Source: Azadirachta indica
Taxonomy: Eukaryota > Streptophyta > Magnoliopsida > Sapindales > Meliaceae
Assembly (NCBI GenBank): GCA_022749755.1
Contig: CM040444.1
Location: forward strand, 14,160,274 to 14,224,273
Direction: 5' to 3'
DNA: 64,000 nucleotides
Below, in pieces: positions 61,265-64,000 of this stretch. The notes beneath the pieces were generated by a model. That model did not search any database. It was not told the origin of the DNA and saw nothing but the letters and a program-made list of their open reading frames with translations. Positions within the stretch are counted from its first letter, which is position 1. Each line of letters opens with the position of its first letter. A program made the translations under genes and the position numbers.

Positions 61265-63113
61265 TGCCTTAGGTACTGCAGGCAAATCCTTGGAGACAAA
61301 CTGAGAATTGATTGTTTATTATATAAAGAATGCAATCTACAAATTGCTTTTTAGTTTAAAATTCAAATTAGCTAGAAAAGGTGAAAGTAGACCACTTTTC
61401 TGTTGTTGGTGCACTAAGTCTTACAAGTTAGTGGATTAATATAGTTAATTATATAACAGTATTGAGCATCACAGTCAGTGGAAATCATCAAAATACCCTT
61501 GATTTTTTTATGTTTGAAAAACTTAATTTGCTGAAGTTTGCTTCTTTTTACTCTTATCTCTAACACCATTGCTATGCTTCAATTGATTTAGCTAGAAAGC
61601 ACCAATGTATGCATATCATTACTTGTTTGAGCCTGTTAATTGCTAGGAAAATATACACATGTACATCATAAATATGAAACGATGTTCGGTAACGATCCAA
61701 ATTTACTTACCCTTTTAAAAACATTTTGATATGTATATTACTTATTATACATATCAAAATTTATTTCTTATTATAATATTACTTATTAATTATAAATTGC
61801 ATATCATGTACTTATTTGTGTAAGAGTTAGAATATTAGTACTGAATTTTGATCATATAGATATTCACATCTTAATTGTCACCCGTATTTGTTGATACAAA
61901 CTTATACAAATTCAAATTTATTTGAGGTGATCTATGTCAATAACAAACTTATTTATATATTGTTGGAATTTCAATACTTTAAACAGTTAAAATTGAATTT
62001 TACACATATATTAATTATGACGTATTAATTATATATAAATTATATGTGTTAAATTTAATTTTAACAATTGAAAATGTATCAATCTAACGATTTATAAATG
62101 TGTATAAATATACGTGTAAGAATATGAGACTACCAACCCATCATGTATAAATAATAATTTTGTGGGCTATTTTAGGAATTTTAGCAAGTGAAGAGAGTGA
62201 TTATATCTCAGGATTTGTTTGAGTCGATAGTAATAAGTTGGAAAATTGGTAGGGTGAATGGGGGGTACAGTTTGTCATTAGGAGTGGCAGTGGCATTATA
62301 TATAAAGAGGAATTAGGTAGGCATAAAATAGCTTTAATGGATGACTAGTGCTTCCAATTATCCCTAGAGACAAAGACAACGCACCAAATACAACTACTGA
62401 TAGGACACTGGTGGAGAATAAAGAGAAGAAGCACTCTCCACTGTGTGTGTATGTGTGAGAGGGTGAGAGATCGATTTATTTATTTATAAATAAATAATAT
62501 TAATATCCGTGCACTTTTTCTCTAATTAAAGTGGTGTTAGGAATGGAAAGCATGCATCCCCTGATTTATGTTATGCTGCTTTTCCCTCCTCTCAAGTCTC
62601 AATAATTGGTCAACTTCATCAAAAGCACTCAATATTTCTTATCATTTTAAGAATATATAATATATACAACAATCAAGGTTTCATATATATAAATATATAT
62701 AAAATATATGGGATTGTATTACTAGACTTACCAAGACTATTTTTAGGTTAATATTATATAATATATGTATTAACTTTTAAATAAAAAAGTTAAAAGAAAA
62801 TTAAATGCATTGACAAAGGAATGAATTGGTTTTTAAGTCTACATCAATTGTTAGTGTGATATGATTGTGGAAGTGATCTTATCGTCAAAAGCACTTCCTG
62901 GGGTGGGATATTACATTATCATATACCTCTATAATTATGTTTATTATAGCCTAATAATCAAGATAATGTCTAGCTATGTAAAATATAAAAGTACTTAAGA
63001 ATTGATACGATAAGATCTTCGATTTACTTTATCATAATGACACAAAAAAATTGTAATATATATAAGTATATATGTATTTTAATTTGGAACTAATTAAATA
63101 TATTACAATTGGT

Positions 63114-63144
<31 letters not shown>

Positions 63145-64000
63145 CTCTTTTCTTTTTTTAACATTTTATGCATGTTAATGAATTTTTTATCCAATTAAGC
63201 AAAATTGAAATAAGTTTATTTGATATACATGGAGCTTTTCTCTATATGTTCCTCGTTAGCAAATTAATTTCATATATAGCTGCTAAATACTGGGTATATA
63301 GATAAGAATTTGCTTTTACTTTTCTTGGGTTATTTGTGTATTATTCAGATTCTTCGATTTCAACTTTAATATCCCTTCAGAAACATTTTATTCTCTTATT
63401 CTATGTATATATGTACATATTCGAATATTATATCCTTTGTGTTACATCCTCAACTCACAAAGCATATAATACCATGTAGCCACAAGGCTATACTTAATAT
63501 CTAGATATATATTGAAACTTTAAAAACAAAATAATTTCAAATTAACTGATCTTATATTAATGAGCTAATTGGATCTTATTTTAAATTTCAAAGCAATAGT
63601 GTCCTCCCGTCCCCTCTACATTTTGAAAAGAATCCATGTTTAAACAATGAGTGAATTGGTATGTAAAAGAGAAATTGTCCTACACCCCTCAAGTTTGGTG
63701 GTGGAGCCACACAGTGGCCATCACCATTTTAGTATTTTTTTTTTCTTCAAAATAATTATATCATCTTATAGTTCAAAAAATTTAGAATTTAGTGACATTA
63801 ATGAATTTATTTGGGGCTGATTATCAGCAATAAATGGTAACCGATGACGGTTTGATGATCACTTTTAGTAGAAAGAGTGGGAGCACTGCCAACAAGATTT
63901 TATTTGAGTGAGTTGTATGTGGTGTGGTGGGGTATTTACTGTTTTATTTCTAAAAATTAAAATTTTTCCGTTATATCAACTAACAGTAAAACTGTAACAA
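61265..64000. other. AT-rich intergenic region to the window edge
   Basis: No gene can be supported. The stretch near the CIF gene is its distal promoter. AT-rich sequence with TA runs (63118-63142) continues to the end. A TATATAAAG box at about 62296 is followed by mixed-composition DNA, but I see no open frame there that I can support. Confidence 0.5.

Overview
The window is nuclear DNA of a flowering plant, almost certainly a eudicot. Its genes are split by GT-AG introns, the intergenic DNA is very AT-rich with many microsatellites, and the proteins belong to plant-only families: a BEL1-like homeodomain factor, a DRD1-type remodeller, a CrRLK1L receptor kinase, a CIF peptide and a YSK dehydrin. 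The proteins suggest a rosid such as a Citrus relative, but I cannot prove the species. Exon boundaries were worked out by hand from splice consensus plus reading-frame continuity. In the genes described as complete, every junction keeps frame.

Layout from left to right. 1-3.4 kb is AT-rich and gene-poor. 3.4-8.0 kb (+) is a BELL homeobox gene of the BLH6/BLH7 type with a long intron-bearing leader. 9.9-21.5 kb (-) is DRD1, the SNF2-like ATPase of RNA-directed DNA methylation. Its third intron holds a 5.2-kb Ty1/copia retrotransposon (14081-19304) with both LTRs and a 5-bp target duplication. 24.0-30.0 kb (+) is SAE2, the catalytic subunit of the SUMO E1. 30.6-31.1 kb (-) is a small OXS3-like gene. 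32.8-35.4 kb (-) is an intronless CrRLK1L receptor kinase. 38.6-42.6 kb (-) is IMPL2, the histidinol-phosphate phosphatase. 47.8-48.5 kb (-) is a Y3SK2 dehydrin with ABRE-like promoter boxes. 49.8-53.7 kb (-) is a RING-H2 protein with a possible lipid anchor. 60.3-61.2 kb (-) is a tiny three-exon gene for a sulfated-peptide precursor of the CASPARIAN STRIP INTEGRITY FACTOR family. The rest is AT-rich intergenic DNA with candidate MITEs, foldback sequences and several local tandem duplications.

The genes form no operon or pathway cluster. They are ordinary single plant genes in mixed orientations. I see no CRISPR array, tRNA, rRNA or clearly new multi-gene system. The items most worth a second look are the CIF-type peptide gene with its very short exons, the dead copia element inside a gene whose product silences such elements, a possible uORF in the BELL gene that reads across the leader intron and stops 7 nt before the main start, alternative C-termini of the RING and DRD1 proteins, and several candidate MITEs.
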